In this document: in pieces, positions 1-12,383 of the stretch
Layout of the letters: each line of letters starts with the position of its first letter
Numbering within the stretch: the first letter of the stretch is position 1
DNA from: Simmondsia chinensis
Taxonomy: Eukaryota > Streptophyta > Magnoliopsida > Caryophyllales > Simmondsiaceae
Reading direction: 5' to 3'
DNA length: 64,000 nt
NCBI GenBank assembly: GCA_018398585.1
Contig: JAGTTD010000001.1
Span: forward strand, 3,164,501 to 3,228,500
Notes under the pieces: model-generated
The model's database searches: none
What the model was told of the DNA's origin: nothing
Seen by the model: the letters and a program-made list of their open reading frames with translations, nothing else
Translations under genes and position numbers: made by a program

Positions 1-259
1 CGGCTATCACGGGCCGCCTTTGGCTGACACTATCCGTGACGCTCAATAAGCAGACATATGCTAAATAGGGTCTCCTTAGCCTGTCCAATACTAATGCGCA
101 TAGATTGTATGCAAGTATGTCCGTGGTATGCCGTGTATTTCGTCTGTTGAAGGTTCATATTGCTATTTGTTGACCATAAGGGGTTGGCTGGCCCAGCCCT
201 AGCCTCAGGGACTCGGCCACCACACGGGTGATCTGCGCTCATCCCATGACATGACCCTA

Positions 260-420
260 ACAATTCTGGGACCTCAAGCGAAATTATTAAGGGGCCCTTT
301 ATATACAACAACTTATAATCATTTTGACCATAAAATTTACTAATATTAAGAATTGATACTTTAAAAATTTTAAGGGGCCCCAAGCGGTTGCTTGGGCTGT
401 TTGGGGTTATGTCCAGCCCT
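260..420. repeat. GGGGCCCC-type dispersed repeat fragment
   Basis: The stretch carries the motif ggggcccc-aagcggttgc followed by ttgggctg. A related segment lies at 6855-7060 (aagcggttgcatggggcccc). Two diverged copies show a dispersed repeat. Termini and target duplications were not resolved, so the class is unknown. Confidence 0.4.
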
Positions 421-599
421 GTTTTATTGTTTTTAGTTTTTATTAAAAATATAAAATGGTTTGTTCAAGTGGGTACCACTTTTTATTTGTAAGAAACTAT
501 AAATAAAAAAATAGTTTTCTTATTATAGTTTGTCTTAGCTGCATTTGTCCTACAAATAAAAAATAGTAATATCTTATATTGGAATAATATCAGCATTAA

Positions 600-1622
600 G
601 GCCCCGTTTGTTTTCGAGGAAAATGTGATTCTAGGAATTGATTTTCATATTTTCCTTTGTTTGGCGCGCTTTCTTTGACGGAAAAGCTTTTCCGACGGAA
701 AATGTTTTACCCCAATGGAGGAAAAATGACTTCCCTTGTGAAATAAGGGAAGTTACAATTCCAAGTGGCACAAGAACCTTTGCGGTAATTATCGTGTGGA
801 TATGGATTGAACCGAAATTAACCAAATTGGAACGTAAACTTTAACGTCATATTGCCGAATAGGAATTAGACTGAATAATCAAACAAAGCCAGATGTTACT
901 TTATTATGGTTTTAAAAGAAACAATTTTCATCATTTTGAATTACTATATAATATTATATAGGGAAGTTACCAATTAGGTACTTTGGAATTTGAACGTTTA
1001 TTACATGGGTACTCTGATGTTTTGTTAATATACAATGATGTACCGTAAAGTTTAAAAGTTTTATCACTCAAGTGCTCTGAAGTTTAAAAATTTTATAAAT
1101 AAGGTAATTTTTCACCAAAATTGTTGATGTGGAATGTTAGTTTCAATAATATATATATGTGTCCCTATCATAAACCAGTGATTTCTTTTGTAAGAAAATG
1201 CTAGTATAACACGTTAACGAAAATTTACTAGATTCGAACGCATGTTATATTTAGGTGATAAAATTTCGGTCCCAAGTTACCTTATTACATATATTGAAAT
1301 GATATGATACTTAGGTTATAAATGCTCAAATTTTAGGGTATTTGATAGATAATTTTTCTATTTTAGCTTTGATGGTTAATTTTATTTTTCTATTACCTTT
1401 TATATATGTTGGATTACTACTTATATTGTCCTATAATAAGATGTAGGATGATTTATGAAAAATGTTTCTTTTAAACTATATACGAAAACATTAATGTGGA
1501 AGCAAGTTTTCCTTTGAAACAAACAAAGAAAAATCTCAATCGGATTTCAATTTTCTTGGAAAACCTTTTCCAAAGAAAAACATATTTTTAGAATCCACTT
1601 TTCCTATGAAACAAACGGAGCC
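600..1622. mobile_element. PIF/Harbinger-like MITE, 1.02 kb
   Basis: The element begins GGCCCCGTTTGTTT and ends AAACAAACGGAGCC, which are near-perfect inverted termini. It is flanked on both sides by TAA (597-599 and 1623-1625). A 3-bp TAA/TTA duplication with GGSCCNGTTTG-type ends is the hallmark of Tourist/PIF-Harbinger MITEs. Subterminal parts are also inverted: ttttccttt-rich on the left and ttggaaaaccttttcc on the right. There is no coding capacity, so it is non-autonomous. Confidence 0.75.
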
Positions 1623-1654
1623 TAAGAGTAGAGGCTACTGACTTTTTAGTCAAC

Positions 1655-1716
1655 TAGACTCTGATACCATGTTAAATAACCAATTATCCCAAGTGTTTAA
1701 ACTAGTGGATGGAAGC
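1655..1716 (-). mobile_element. TRIM/LTR-retrotransposon end with primer-binding site (fragment)
   Basis: On the minus strand, an LTR-like end (ggttatttaaca) is followed directly by TGGTATCAGAGTC, the usual initiator-tRNA-Met primer-binding site of plant LTR elements. The LTR-like part resembles the TRIM-like repeat at 62610-62925. The other LTR was not found, so this is a fragment. Confidence 0.45.
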
Positions 1717-3060
1717 ATAGTTAGTAAAACATGGTATGTGAATAAAGGAATTTTATACATTCGTGTATTATTCGATTCCATACATAAAAAATTCGATCAA
1801 GAGTTGTTGACTTGTATAAACCGCTATATATTATTACATTTATTTCTATAACAACTCCTTCGAAAATAACAAAATAATGAAAAAGATATAATTCTGTTAA
1901 TTTAATTTTTGTTTGATGGTGTTATTCATAATATCGGTAGCAAAAGAACATAACACATGGTACAAAATAAGGTATAAGTTAATAGTTCGGGAATTAAAGT
2001 GACAAATTTAGCAAAATATAGAATATGTATACTTAATTTAGGTATAATTATGATTATTTTAAACTAATCATTTTATTTTATATTCGAAAAAAATACAAAT
2101 ACATGTTACAAACCGTGTCTTTAATCTTTGGGTTTTCCGGTCTTAGACCCGACAGACCAAAGACCGTTTAAGCCCACATACTAGGACCGAAGATCAAACC
2201 GATATATAGTCAGTCTGATTCGGTCCTTAACCGAAATAACCGGCCCGGTCCGATAAATTGGTCCAAACCGATTTTTGTTCACCCTTATATCTTACTAATA
2301 ATAGATGGAAGTAAGGATAATTCTAGGGCAATATTATTGCTAGCAAAATTATTATTACTAAAATAAGACCGTTATATTTAAGACAATTTTATGACTCTTA
2401 TTATGTAGAAGTCATATTATTACTCTGATAATTATAATTTTTATTCTGATAATAAAAATATCTACTTTTATAGCCTAAAATTCATTCTAGAGTGGGCAGT
2501 ATATGCCTCTTTAACTCCATTGGGCCTATGTGGTATGATCTCTTATTTGGGCTTTTTTCTAATCTTCAGTTGGGCTTGCAACATCATTTCCCCTAAAAGA
2601 CCCTTAGTTTGTGTAAACGAGTCTAGCATTTCATAAACTACTCGAATTCGACACCGATTATATCTCGTTTGCGTTTGTTTTGAGGGCTCAGTAGTTTATA
2701 TAGTCGAGTTTGAGTAGATGCGATAAGCTTAACAAGTCGAGTTCGTTCACAAGGATGCTTGCTTGTTGACATAAGCTATTATGCAATTCAACTGGGATAA
2801 GGAATATTATCCTGAAAAGGGATAACGAGGTTGAAATTAAAGTCATTGTTGGGTCGAACTCTGGTCTTGCAGATATTCTTATTATTGTCGAAGATATCAA
2901 GTTGCTAAGCATCCATTATGAACAAGTCCGTTTTAGTCACCTACTATAGAGAAGTAAATAAAAGTGGCCAATTGAATAGTTAAGGCAGGTCATGAAAGGC
3001 CCGGACTGTGTTGCGGGATTTCCATTTTCTTAGGGATCTCCACCCCTTCATTCATGTTGA
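1717..3060. other. AT-rich intergenic stretch, no gene seen
   Basis: No ORF with recognisable homology was found. Positions 2105-2280 hold a C/G-patterned repeat of ccgg, ggtcc and accgaa words, which recurs in short form at 17475-17520 and 18410-18530. It is probably an old MITE whose ends I could not define. Confidence 0.4.
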
Positions 3061-3208
3061 CATTTTATGCCTTATTTGACAATTGGGTAAAAGGGTAAAA
3101 AGGAATAAAGAAGGAGAGAATAAAGAGGGGGAAAGTAAGTTAATATCCTACTCACATTGGATATGTCAAATTAAGAGAAGTAAAGATAAAGATGGTATAT
3201 GAGTTACC

Positions 3209-3990
3209 CTTGTTTGGCAATTGAGTGAAGAGGTAAGGGTAAAGAGAGTTATAGTTAAAATAAGAGTAAAATTGTCCAAAATTTTTAAAAAACTTAATCT
3301 TAACCCTTTACCCCCCAATTTGGAGGTTAAAAAAAATAGGGGGTCAAGAAGAGGAATGGGGGTAAATGAGGGTAATAAATTACCCCCATTACTAGGGTTG
3401 GCAAACTCTGATACGATACAATAATATGACACGGACACGACACGAAGATAGTAGGTTTGGGGCAGGGGTTTTGAAATCGAGTTGAATTTGGGTTGACCCG
3501 TTTAACCCGTTCAGGTAATTAGCTTGAATTTGGGTTTGACTCGTGTAACCCGTTTTCGACACGATTGACCAGTTTATGTAGTCATGTTAGGCATATATAT
3601 ATATATATATATTGAGTTAAGATAATTTAAACTACATTTAGTAATATTAATTTGATGGTTTATTTTAATAGTTATAAATATAATAAGTATTTATTAGTAT
3701 TATCAACCATAAAGTGCGTTATTAATATGTTTGTAGGTGGAAAAATTAGCATTTAATGAAAAAAGTCACTGACATAATTAAAATGGTAACCCGCGGATTG
3801 CCTGTTTAATAATTGGATTGGATTAGGTAAGGGTTGAGAGTTTTTAACTCATTTAATAAGCGGGTTGGGTTCGGATTGACCCCATTCTTAAGACCCTTCA
3901 CATAGCATAAACATGAACACAAAATGACATAACACATTTGCCACCCCAACCCATTACCCCCCTTTACCCCTCAAACATATTTGTCAAACA
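3209..3990. mobile_element. TTACCC-rich MITE, copy 1, interrupted by a hAT element
   Basis: The left part starts around tgtttggcaattg and is full of gggtaaagag words. The right part is full of ttaccccc words and closes with tttgtcaaacatggg, giving weak inverted ends. The hAT-like element at 3393-3949 sits in its middle. Copy 2 (4098-4550) is uninterrupted and similar. A separate truncated stretch of the same composition lies at 3080-3200. Confidence 0.5.
3393..3949. mobile_element. non-autonomous hAT element
   Basis: It begins TAGGGTTGGCAAA and ends TTTGCCACCCCAA, which are hAT-type inverted termini. A perfect 8-bp target duplication, CCCATTAC, lies at 3385-3392 and 3950-3957. The interior holds gggttgacccg / cgggttgggttcgg inverted words. 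A related interior without clear ends occurs at 51240-51560. There is no transposase. Confidence 0.75.
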
Positions 3991-4097
3991 TGGGTAAATA
4001 ATTACTCCTCCGTACCTTTACCACCCCCTTTATCCCTCTTTATCATGTTGTCCATCAAGAGTTAGGTATTTCTCATAAAAAAAGGATAAATATTTAT

Positions 4098-4397
4098 GCT
4101 TTGTTTGGCAACAGGATAAAGGAGGTAAAGAGGGGTAAATGAGGGCAAGGGTAAAGAGGGGTAAAGAGAGGGAAGGTAAGGTAATATTTTACTCTTGTTT
4201 GGATATGTCAAATTAAGAGGGGTAAGGGTAAAGAGGGGTAAATGAGTTACCCTTATTTGGCAATTGGGTAAAGGGGTAAGGGTCAAGAGAGTTATAGTTA
4301 AAATAAGGATAAAAATATCAATTTTTTTTAAAAATTACCCTTATCCCCTTTTACCCCCCAATTTGGGGGTTAAAGAAATTGGGAGTAAAGAGGGGTA

Positions 4398-4436
<39 letters not shown>

Positions 4437-4550
4437 AAAAGGGGATAAAAAATTACCCTCCATTATCCCCTTGACCCCTCGAACAACTTTGCCAAATATA
4501 GGTAAAAATTTACCCCCCTTTACCCCGTTGCCAAACAGGAGATTAAGAGT
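4098..4550. mobile_element. TTACCC-rich MITE, copy 2
   Basis: The inverted ends are ctttgtttggcaac and gttgccaaacaggag. The left half is G-rich (gaggggtaaa) and the right half is the mirror C-rich version (ttacccccc), so the unit can fold into a long hairpin. A 35-base G run sits near the fold centre. Target duplications are not clear. An eroded relative lies at 8590-8755. Confidence 0.55.
4401..4435. repeat. G homopolymer, 35 bases
   Basis: An uninterrupted run of G within a MITE. Its exact length is likely to be unreliable in sequencing. Confidence 0.9.
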
Positions 4551-4559
4551 TCCATCCTT

Positions 4560-5090
4560 ACCTTTAAAAAAATAATAGTCAAAATATTCCGAGATATAAC
4601 TTTTTCAATTATCTTATTTTCTTTTTAAACACTATACATGACTTTTAGAAAAGACTCTATCAAGATTTTAACTGTAATAATAAAGTCTAAGCTCGAGCTA
4701 AACACCAGAGACCATTGAACCATCGAGAAAATATGTCGAATTATCACATTTATTTGAACTTGACCCCAATCTCATCAATAGATCCAAAAACAACCAAAGA
4801 AAGTTAGCCAAAGCCCCCTCTATTACAAGTCATAATTATGGCCTCTTCCTTAATTAATTCATCATTCAATGCCCTCACCCACACGCCAACACTCCCCAAT
4901 TCCCACACAGTATCTGATAAAAATTAGGGTTTTGTTTTTACATCTCCGATTATCAATACTCGAACTTGGCGGATTCTGATCGCACCCTTTCAATCAATCT
5001 TTCAAATATTTACTTTCGAACCTTAATTTTGAACTCCGTGTAATCGATTCAATCGATTAGGAATCCATCGAGAGTTTCTAGGGTTTGTTG
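4560..5090 (+). promoter_or_regulatory. upstream region and 5' leader of the ORMDL gene
   Basis: Non-coding sequence upstream of the ORMDL start. It becomes C-rich and TE-free from about 4850, consistent with a promoter and leader. No unambiguous TATA box was assigned. The assignment is by position only. Confidence 0.4.
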
Positions 5091-8000
5091 ATGGCGAATT
5101 TGTATGTGAAAGCGGTGCCACCGGCGGATCTGAATCGGAACACGGATTGGTTCACGTATCCTGGCGTGTGGACTACGTATATCTTGATCTTGTTCTTCTC
5201 TTGGCTTCTCGTGCTCTCCGTCTCTGGATGCACCCCCGGGATGGCCTGGACTATTGTTAATCTCGCTCACTTCGTTGTAAAAATCTCACCTTTCTGTCTT
5301 TCTTTCTCTCTCTCTCTATGTCTGCATATTTAGCGGCTCAGTTACGTTTAATTTATGGTAACTAGTATTTCTTTTTGGAATTGGGTTTAGGGTTTGTGAT
5401 TTTCGATCTTTGGTCTTGTTTGGTTAACACCGGAATTAAATTTCTTTAGGAAGTTGTATTTATCAGGAATTCAATTCCCTTTGCAACTTCCCGGGATGTA
5501 GGTATTTGTGTTCGGTTGTTGGTATGAGAATAGTGATACCTGGCGAAGGAGGTTCCATCACAAAACCAAATAGCAATAGTTAGAGGAGCTCTTTTTAGTA
5601 TATATTTTGGTATTGTTCTCTCATTCCCACTGACGTGAGATTGCATCAAACAGCTAGGGAATTGTAAATTGCTGAGGAATTTCCATTTTCTATGATTTAT
5701 GAATTTTCGTAACCAAACAAAAAGGAAAATGCCCACTTCCCATGTATTCCAAATTGTTGTGTTATTTCTTGGTAAACAAACAATCCCTTTGTGTCTGCTT
5801 GGTAGGTAGGAGGATCTATTTTTGTGGATGGAAGAATCGTCTTTCCTTTCTTTGTCTTATAATTCTTTTTGCTTAGTCTCCTTACAAAGTTCTAGGGTTT
5901 GATTTTATAGACTACGGAATCCATCTTTTGCATAGTGTTGATGCATCTGTGAACTTTGAAGGCTGTTTTGGTGAAGATAAATAGCCATCTATGGAGGGTT
6001 GAAAAAATTGTGTGTTTTCTTACGACAGTATTTTTGGTGGATTATAACTAAGTGCTGGATAAGAGAAAGATTAGTACAAATGCTCGTTTGTTGAATTGAG
6101 GTGGTGTTAATTTTGGTGGAGGACAATAATACATGAAGCAAGTATGCGATTTTTCATGCTGGGGAGAAGGGGGAGTGTTACAGAGACATCTTATGCTGTT
6201 TTAGGCACTTCTTGTTTTACTGAAGTTGGTTAAGTTGGGCTGTTTTGTTAGATGCGATGCAATCTTCCACTAATGAAAATGAACTACCAGTGAATTTGGG
6301 AGGTGAACAGGATTAATTGCTTATGGAAACTGATCTAAGTTCTTGGGGTCCTTCTCAGTTGGTTTATAGAAGAAAATGATGGTTGTTTATGGATAGTGCT
6401 AGGAGAGGAAATGGATGTTTTTAGATTTCCACCTCTATTATGGGTTTATCTTGCTGGGTTGATTCTTCAATGACATCTTGTCCAGAGGAAGGGATGTGGT
6501 TATGTTTTTAATTTTGGAAAGTTTGCAATATCATTACACTTCATCATTGATGGATGAGCTAAGGATGCTGGAGCTAATCAAGAGATCAAATTTCTTGTTC
6601 AAGTTCATCCATATTCTTAGAGAAGAGTTTGTATAAAAACCTAATATGTGTGGTTACACCCACTAAAAGCATTAGTACCTTGCTTGATAGAAGAAAATGC
6701 TGAAGACAGCCCATCAGATGCTTTCTGTGTTCTGTTTACATATTTTCAATATATTTCCTGGGGTTCCAATAGGCATGCGCCTTACTTTCTGTAAAGGCTT
6801 ATTTCTTATGAACATGCCTTTCCAAACATCACAGTGTTCGGAATTTGTTGACTTAAAGGAGGGCTAGTCAAGAGTCCAAGCAGCTTAAGCGGTTGCATGG
6901 GGCCCCTAAATTATAGATCCTTAATTTGACACATACCTAAATTTTTGTTTTATTATTTATTTAACATTTATATTATTAAAGAAAATGTTAATACATTTGG
7001 TGGTCCTTATTTCAAAATATTTGCTTTTGGCCCTAAAACTCTTAGGGCCGGATGCTTTTCTTGATGATACTGACTTCCCTGTTCAGCTTGCCCCCACCTT
7101 CAATGCTCTGTTCTTGACAGCTGGAGCAAGAAGGTGACGGCATTTGCAACAAACTAGGCAGAGTACACATCTGACACTAAGGTAGATAAGACGGAAAGGA
7201 TCAGGAGCCGACTTCAAGGAAACTATGATTGTAAAAAATGAATGATTCTTGACGGCTTGTATATCAAGCATTCAGGGATTTGCCAAATAATTTTGGGAAG
7301 ATTACTGAGAGGATACAAAACTATTTTTTTAAAATTACTCCTTAACTTTGGTGAGCCTAAATTGTAGGAAATCAAATGCAAACCATCTCTTAAGATTACT
7401 TTCGAAGTTATAAGGAGATTTCTTGAATGCAGAAATAGTTAACATTGCCCTTGCATTCTCTGAAGCATAAATGAGATTGAGGATACTTATGAATCACTTC
7501 TTTTTTATTTATGTTATGTCTGAGAATTCTTCTCATGGCAATATTTGTTCCATTGTTTAAGAGAGCTTTTAATTCTGTGTGATTGACATTATCGGCTGCA
7601 TGTCTAAGATTGTGGGGCAAATCTCTAGTTAATGAATTTACAGTTTATACGTGCTTCACCCTTCTTTTGTCACATAATTTGTGTTCTCCCAAAAATCTAC
7701 CGTGGTTGGGTATTCAGAATAGTCTATGCAGCTATTTAACTGAGAAACAAATTATCTGATAACATTTGTGTTCAACTGCTATTCCTTTCTACCCTTTATT
7801 CCCGTGCTGATCTAAGCTAATTGCTTTATTTTCAAGCATTTTAATTTGAGGCTATAAAATGATTCGTAACTCCTGTTTCTGCTTTTGGCTGAAGTTTTTA
7901 TGTGATTCTGGAGGATATTTTGACATACCGATTTTCTTATTTATGATATTAGAGCCTATCCAACAAGGAAGGAAGTATATGCTTAAAAGCAATGGAAAGT

Positions 8001-10050
8001 TGATGCTCATACCCCCCATTGTTTCTTTTTGTTAACCCCCCCAACCCTCCCGCCCCCTGTGCGGCGCATAATTAGGGCAAATTTGTGACTTGTGAATTTG
8101 TTTGGTATGCTTATATCTCTCTGTTCAGGTCACTTATCACTTCTTCCACTGGAAAAAAGGAACTCCATTTGCTGATGATCAGGGTATGTACAATGGCTTG
8201 ACTTGGTGGGAACAGATTGACAACGGAAAGCAGCTCACTCGCAATAGAAAGTTCATGACGGTTGTTCCTATGGTTCTGTAAGTACTCTTATGATGATTGC
8301 TTTCGATTTGTGATGAATGGTTGCTGTACCTCTTCATCAAAAATTCCAAATAAATAATTAGCTTTGACGTGACAATGCAATGGTTCAAGGTTCAGTTAAG
8401 GGACCTCTACGCATTTGTTCACTATGAACATAGAGGCTCACTTTTGTTGAAATTCCCTGAAAATGGCACGGTTAACTTGCCTCTCCATTCTACCCAAAAG
8501 TACCTGTGTAAGATAAAGATGCTCAGATGCTATGGGAGGCAAACCCTCAATTTGGGTTGTAAAGGAAGGAGGATGAAGTTTTAAAATTTTTTAGAAAATG
8601 TTATCCCTATTTTAACTACACCTCTCTTTATTTTACCCGCTTTAACTCTCTTTATTAGGCATGTCCAAACAAGGGTAGGGTAACACTTTACCTTTCCCTT
8701 GCCCCTTTTTACCCTCCCCTCTTTACCCCTACCCAGATGCCAAACAAAGTGGTAGACACTTTAAATTAGAACTTAAAATATAGAAAAAGTGGCAGAGTCT
8801 AGAGCTGTAGGATTCATACCTATATCCTACTCTTGTACCGGAATCTAGCTATCATAGGAAAATCAGACCTTGTTCAGGAAGTATGGTTCATCATATGTGC
8901 CCACCACCCTTGTGCCCTAGTAGCTGAGGATGCTTTATGCCATCCTCGGGTCCCGCGTTCGAGGCACCTTCCCCCTTCCCCATGTAATAGCCTTACCAAT
9001 TTAAAAAAAAAATGGTTCACCATATGTTAAGTAGCTGTTCTATAGAAAACCTTTCCTGTGTGGTGGGTGAGCTATAAGCTCTTTCATACAACTATAAAAC
9101 CATTGATCTGCTGTATAAATCATTCCTTAAAGAATCCTAGATTGTCTAGGAGCTTCCGAAAGAGATCCCTCATTCTTAGAGTTCAACTTCGGCTTGTGAC
9201 TGCAGATTGCTCATAGGTGCGGCCAAAATTTGATTGATTTAGCCCCATAATTCCACCCATAGCCTAAGTGGTATTGGTTCATATATGTCGACATTGCTAC
9301 GAAGTCACGCCATTGTTTCATTGACCTCGTTGAATGGTTTGGGTAGTAGACATTCTTTTACTTGATATTCGAAATAAAACTCCGAAGGTTCTATTATCAC
9401 TTCATACTTACGTCCTCTTAGAAATTAGGGTATAAATGAGTTAAACCAAGGCTTGGAACTCAGCTTCCCAATATTTCACTTGGCTCGAGGATGTCTTGAA
9501 GCTCAGTAGGTCTAGAGAATCAGAACTCATCCCAGCTAGGTTGGGTTAAAGTCCTACCTAGTTTAGTGAGCTTCAAGCTGAGTTCAGGACATTTATAATG
9601 AAGTTCTGGTCATCAAGGCTAGGACTTGGCTCGTTTGGGCATATTGGGTTCATAATTTAATTGAACGTGGGCTAACGCACAAAACATCGAGTCCGAGCTT
9701 GCTTAGCTAAGGATTGTGAGGGCTCGTGAGCAGGCTAGACTAAAGCAGACATTTTGTTGAGATTCTTGAGAATTGATGAGTTACTAAGGAATACATCAAA
9801 TACTATCCAAATCAAATAAAACCAATACTGCTTTTAGCACAATACGAACACATTTGGCCATTTAATTCTCTCACTGATTATCAATACGGCATGCGATTTA
9901 ATTGGCAACAGGTACTTGATAGCTTCACACACGACAGATTATCAGCATCCTATGCTGTTCTTCAACACACTAGCAGTAGTTATCCTGGTCATCGCCAAGT
10001 TTCCACATATGCACAAGGTCCGAATCTTTGGTATCAACGGGGAACAGTGA
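5091..10050 (+). CDS. ORMDL-family protein (ORM1-like), 157 aa, 3 exons
   Basis: Exons 5091-5276, 8129-8277 and 9912-10050 join in frame (474 nt, 157 residues), the usual plant ORMDL length. Exon 1 gives the N terminus starting MANLYVKAVPPADLNRNTDW. Exon 2 carries HFFHWKKGTPFADDQGMYN and LTWWEQIDNGKQLTRNRKF. Exon 3 gives YLIASHTTDYQHPMLFFN and ends KVRIFGINGEQ. Hydrophobic membrane segments flank a short polar loop. All splice sites are GT-AG, with phases 0 and 2. ORMDL proteins are ER membrane subunits that bind and restrain serine palmitoyltransferase, the first enzyme of sphingolipid synthesis. No lesion is seen and every family block is conserved, so the gene is probably functional. Both introns (2.85 and 1.63 kb) carry transposon debris. 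Confidence 0.95.
5411..5790. mobile_element. MITE-like insertion in ORMDL intron 1
   Basis: The left end (cttgtttggttaacac) and right end (gtaaacaaacaatccc) are imperfect inverted repeats. The inside holds aaattcctt / ggaatt and cttcc / ggaag words typical of the family also seen at 11525-12030, 44583-44807 and 47510-48076. Target duplications were not resolved. Confidence 0.4.
5791..8128. other. remainder of ORMDL intron 1
   Basis: Intron sequence with no coding potential recognised. It contains the dispersed repeat at 6855-7060, which is shared with 260-420. The intron ends with a pyrimidine-rich tract and the acceptor ctgttcag before 8129. Confidence 0.6.
6855..7060. repeat. dispersed repeat related to 260-420
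   Basis: It shares the aagcggttgc and ggggcccc words and an AT-rich interior with the segment at 260-420, in opposite arrangement. Class not determined. Confidence 0.4.
8590..8755. mobile_element. eroded TTACCC-type MITE in ORMDL intron 2
   Basis: It holds ttacccgctttaactctc, cctcccctctttacccc and a terminal gatgccaaacaaag, matching the ends and composition of the MITEs at 3209-3990 and 4098-4550. Confidence 0.45.
8899..9011 (+). mobile_element. tRNA-derived SINE in ORMDL intron 2
   Basis: A box A-like tagtagctgagg and a box B-like gcgttcgaggc are spaced as in a tRNA-type promoter. The element ends in poly-A (about 10 A). It is flanked by a 16-bp target duplication, atggttcatcatatgt at 8883-8898 and atggttcaccatatgt at 9012-9027, with one mismatch. 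Confidence 0.65.
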
Positions 10051-10796
10051 AGACATCCAAATGGGCATTCGGGTTTTACATTCGCGCACCACTTTTGTCA
10101 CAACCACCGTATAGAAACTACAAGTGAGCAAAAAGAAAAGGTAACAAGGACTCCAACGCATCTTTTCTTATCTGAATGAATATGAATGCCAATTCGAAAG
10201 AACGATAAAAGAATAAGCGTATTTTGAATTATATTTGTACAGTAAGAGCTCGACTGCGTATCTGGGGTACGAGGTCTAATGCAAGTTCTATTAGTAATTT
10301 GAATTGCTATGGTTTTGATTGTAAAATCTTGGGTTATATACTTTTGTCTTGAAATCATGTGTAGAACTTTAAAGTATATCTGGAAATAGAAACTCTTGCT
10401 TGTGACTACATATTTTCTTGGATTTTGATTTTATGCTATGTTAGTTGTTTCTGATAGAGCCATGGTTTATGATAGAACACTACCAAAGTTGAGGCTTTAG
10501 AGCGATTTAAATCACACTCTTCGAAAATTTAGGATCTGTTTGGTATTTTTGTTTCGTTTGTAGTTTTTGGTTTTTGAGAAATTGAAACTAGGTTTTTAAA
10601 ATGATTTTTTCTTGTTTTCTATTTCTATTTTCAGTTTTCACTTAAATTATAAAAATCTGAAGATAACAAAGTAAAAACTGTGTCTTATTTTCCAAAATGT
10701 GTTTTTAGTTTCTTAAAAATGAAAAATTGCTTCAGAAAATGATACCAAATAGATTCTTAAAAATCACAGTGTCAGTTGTGCTAAAAAAAAAAAATT

Positions 10797-10978
10797 TACG
10801 ACTCATACTCCTTATTAGGGTAGAAAGAAAAAAAAAGGTAAGGGAGAGAAATTATTTTTTTTAATACTTAATAAATTTTGACTGTAAATTATTTTTTTTT
10901 AATGTTAGCAAATTTTGGCCGTCTATTACAGTGGAGGGCCACGCTCTCACCCTCTTATAAGAACGTCACTTGTATATT
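10797..10978. repeat. fragment of the MITE family at 12042-12342
   Basis: It contains ggccgtctattacagtgg and the cttataagaacg end seen in the intact copy, plus the same gggtagaaag/aaggtaaggg interior. Only one arm is evident. Confidence 0.45.
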
Positions 10979-11524
10979 TCTCTTATGATTACGACCTAGA
11001 AATTATTGTGCAATATTTATATACATATGATATGATGGATTCTAATATGATCTGGCCCACTTATGAAATTGTTTAGGAATCTTTAACTTTAATATTAATA
11101 CGAACTGTGTATCAACCTGGTTTTTATACTTTGTGTTAATTTGACAAATGCTAATTGATATTGTCATTTTAGTCATTCGGTCAAATTAAAATTAAGTTAA
11201 TTGCATAATTTTTTTACATATGTTTTCATGCATAATCGAGTGATCGAAAATTTCATCACCAGCTTATAAATTTTACTCAATGACGAAATTGGTACAATAT
11301 AACTAGTATAAGGACTAAATTGATACAATTAAAAAAATAAAAATTAATTGAGATAATGGGTAAAATACAAGAATATTGGGCACAAATAACTCTAAAATGT
11401 AAAATTATTTTTGAGCCTTAATTTGTCAAATAGTTTAATCTTAGGGATAATTAGCTTCTTTGTATGGTATTAAAATCTCTCTGCCTTTTTTTTTGGACAG
11501 AAAATTGCTATACCTAAAGGTGTT

Positions 11525-12030
11525 GAGGCCTCATTTAGTATGTATGAAATAGAAATTCATAAAAAATATAAATTTTGGTACTTATTTGATTGGCAGAAAG
11601 TGAGCAGAATATGGTAAGTGGAATTTATTAAGCAATAACCAATTCCTTCAAAACACAGGAAGTAATTTATCTAGTCTTCCTGAAATAAATTCTAATTCAT
11701 TTGCTTTTAAGTAACCTCTTGAAATAAGTTGTATTTCACATCTTAGAAACCAAACATGTTTTACTTATTTTCTAGGAGGGTCTTTTTTTTTTTTTTCACA
11801 CAATGGTAAAGCCAGGGGAGGGGATATACCCCTCAAGTCCTCAAAGAGGGCTAGCGCATTTCCCCACAGTGGGATTTGATCCCGGGCGCCTAATTTGGCA
11901 ACCGACGATCCAACAATTATGCCATTTCCCCAAGGGACTTACTTTCTAGGAGGTTGACATATGAATTAAATTCTTAGAAAATATAACTTCCTGCAGAAAT
12001 TTAATTCATGTGGCAATTAAACCATCCCTC
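11525..12030. mobile_element. MITE with GGCCTCATTT ends, interrupted by a SINE
   Basis: The left end is gaggcctcatttagtatg. The right part reads aaatttaattcatgtggcaattaaacc, the inverse of the arms in the relatives at 44583-44807 and 47510-48076. It is split by the tRNA-derived SINE at 11780-11936. Target duplications not resolved. Confidence 0.45.
11780..11936 (-). mobile_element. tRNA-derived SINE
   Basis: On the minus strand it has box A-like tggcataattgttgg and box B-like gggatcaaatccc, and ends in poly-A (poly-T on +, about 11783-11796). The 17-bp flanks acttattttctaggagg (11763-11779) and acttactttctaggagg (11937-11953) differ at one base and form a target duplication. Confidence 0.7.
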
Positions 12031-12041
12031 TATATATATAT

Positions 12042-12341
12042 AGGGCTGGCGTTCTTATGAGAGGGTAAGAGCGTGAGAGGGGCGAATCCTGGCCCTCCAT
12101 TGCAATGGACGGCCAGGATTTATTGAACACTAAAAAAAATTAATAATTTATGGTTTATATGCCTCATAGGGAGGGGAAAAAAAAGTAAGGGTAAGGGAAG
12201 AAAATTATTTTTCTTTTCAATATTTAACAAATTTTTGCCATAAATTGTTAATTTGTTTAGTGTCCAATCAATTCTGGCCGTCTATTGCAATAGAGAATCA
12301 GGATACACTCCTCTTACGCTCTCGTCCTCTCATAAAAATAC

Positions 12342-12342
<1 letters not shown>
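12042..12342. mobile_element. hairpin MITE, about 300 bp
   Basis: The left arm (gttcttatgagagggtaaga, then gcaatggacggccagg) is mirrored by the right arm (ggccgtctattgcaatag, then tctcgtcctctcataaaaa). Arms of about 90 bp with no coding capacity make this a MITE. It is flanked by TA repeats, so the target duplication is ambiguous. Confidence 0.6.

Positions 12343-12344
<2 letters not shown>

Positions 12345-12380
<36 letters not shown>
12345..12380. repeat. (TA)n microsatellite
   Basis: An alternating TA run directly beside the MITE. Confidence 0.9.
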
Positions 12381-12383
<3 letters not shown>

